Below, piece by piece: positions 63,749-64,000 of a DNA stretch of 64,000 bases. The translations under genes were made by a program, and so were the position numbers. The notes under the pieces were generated by a model. The model saw nothing but the letters and a program-made list of their open reading frames with translations, ran no database searches and had not been told where the DNA came from. This DNA comes from Rhizobium sp. NLR16a (GTDB lineage Bacteria; Pseudomonadota; Alphaproteobacteria; Rhizobiales; Rhizobiaceae). The stretch lies in NCBI RefSeq assembly GCF_017948245.1, contig NZ_CP072865.1, forward strand, positions 769,501-833,500, in the 5' to 3' direction. How positions within the stretch are numbered: the first letter of the stretch is position 1; each line of letters opens with the position of its first letter.

Positions 63749-64000
63749 AAGTGCCTCGCTTGGGTGTCTCGGGTGCTCAGGGTATAGTCTGAAACGGCGT
63801 CGAGGACAGCCGAAATCTTCGGCTTTTGACGCGTGTTTCACGGCAGCAAGACCCACTGCAACACAAGTTTATACGTCCCTTCCACCGTACGGCCCGTCGG
63901 GGAAGTCCAGTTTTGTTATGATTTTTCAATTGCTTGCCAGCGCGTATTTACAGGTGTTGTTTTGCCGGGTCGGGGCGCGTGGGAACATCGTAGAACGCCG

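Noticed and set aside
63918..64000. Open frame from ATG 63918 running to the window end
   Set aside because: Only about 27 codons visible, no ribosome site, no recognised motif; cannot be told from chance.
1..64000. tRNA, rRNA, insertion sequence, prophage, CRISPR array or replication origin
   Set aside because: Intergenic regions were read on both strands; no cloverleaf-like genes, transposase motifs, direct-repeat arrays or DnaA-box clusters were recognised. A covariance-model search would be the decisive test.

Overview
The window is a stretch of alpha-proteobacterial chromosome, almost certainly from a Rhizobium of the leguminosarum/etli group. Supporting evidence: high GC with long antisense shadow frames; a fused trpE(G) preceded by a 14-residue trpL peptide with three Trp codons, as in Sinorhizobium; a RIME-type palindromic element; a CTACAGCG...CGCTGTAG intergenic palindrome; petABC, clpS2-like and yjeE-free housekeeping blocks typical of Rhizobiales. 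I found no tRNA, rRNA, insertion sequence, prophage or CRISPR array. Species is inference; genus-level placement is from protein recognition only.

Layout. 1-3.3 kb: 3' part of fhs, an extensin-family exported protein, and a frameshifted remnant of a TonB-dependent (hemin-type) receptor. 3.3-5.7 kb: trp leader/attenuator and trpE(G). 5.8-9.2 kb: two small unknowns (one DUF2161), a CDF metal exporter translationally coupled to queF, and a DUF2076 protein. 9.4-13.4 kb: ClpP-like protease, BenE-type transporter, and leuA preceded by a leucine-rich leader peptide whose RNA can form competing structures that reach the leuA Shine-Dalgarno. 13.5-19.7 kb: RIME element, ECF sigma/anti-sigma pair, TPR protein, metallophosphoesterase, NUDIX, glutathionyl-hydroquinone-reductase-type GST, two acetyltransferases. 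19.7-26.5 kb: four-gene minus-strand operon moxR-DUF58-DUF4159-large membrane protein. 26.7-29.2 kb: DUF1285-CoA pyrophosphatase-cca, coupled by ATGA overlaps. 29.3-33.6 kb: two small proteins, hemF, a small unknown, Na/Pi cotransporter, trmL. 34-38.2 kb: two related full-length ABC exporters flanking an orphan ribbon-helix-helix gene. 38.2-42.9 kb: an EEP-family membrane hydrolase, petABC (cytochrome bc1) and apt. 42.9-47.3 kb: two MaoC-like proteins, a polytopic membrane protein, ychF, an AbrB/PIN toxin-antitoxin pair, clpS. 47.3-56.4 kb: a small broken ORF, pth, a family-3 solute-binding protein, a GGDEF-EAL protein, rplY with a very long terminator palindrome, an exported protein, prs, a lipoprotein. 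56.5-60.5 kb: lgt-midA-pgeF-M24 operon. 60.7-64 kb: ubiK, YbjN protein, proC, csaA-like tRNA-binding protein and an MBL-fold hydrolase.

The genes are mostly core metabolism (one-carbon, Trp, Leu, Pro, heme, queuosine, respiration, translation quality control). The most interesting content is regulatory RNA: both amino-acid operons (trp and leu) begin with leader-peptide genes that look leaderless (start codon at or within one base of the predicted transcription start), and the leu leader has a repeated CTCCTC/GAGGAG design that suggests translational rather than (or besides) transcriptional attenuation.
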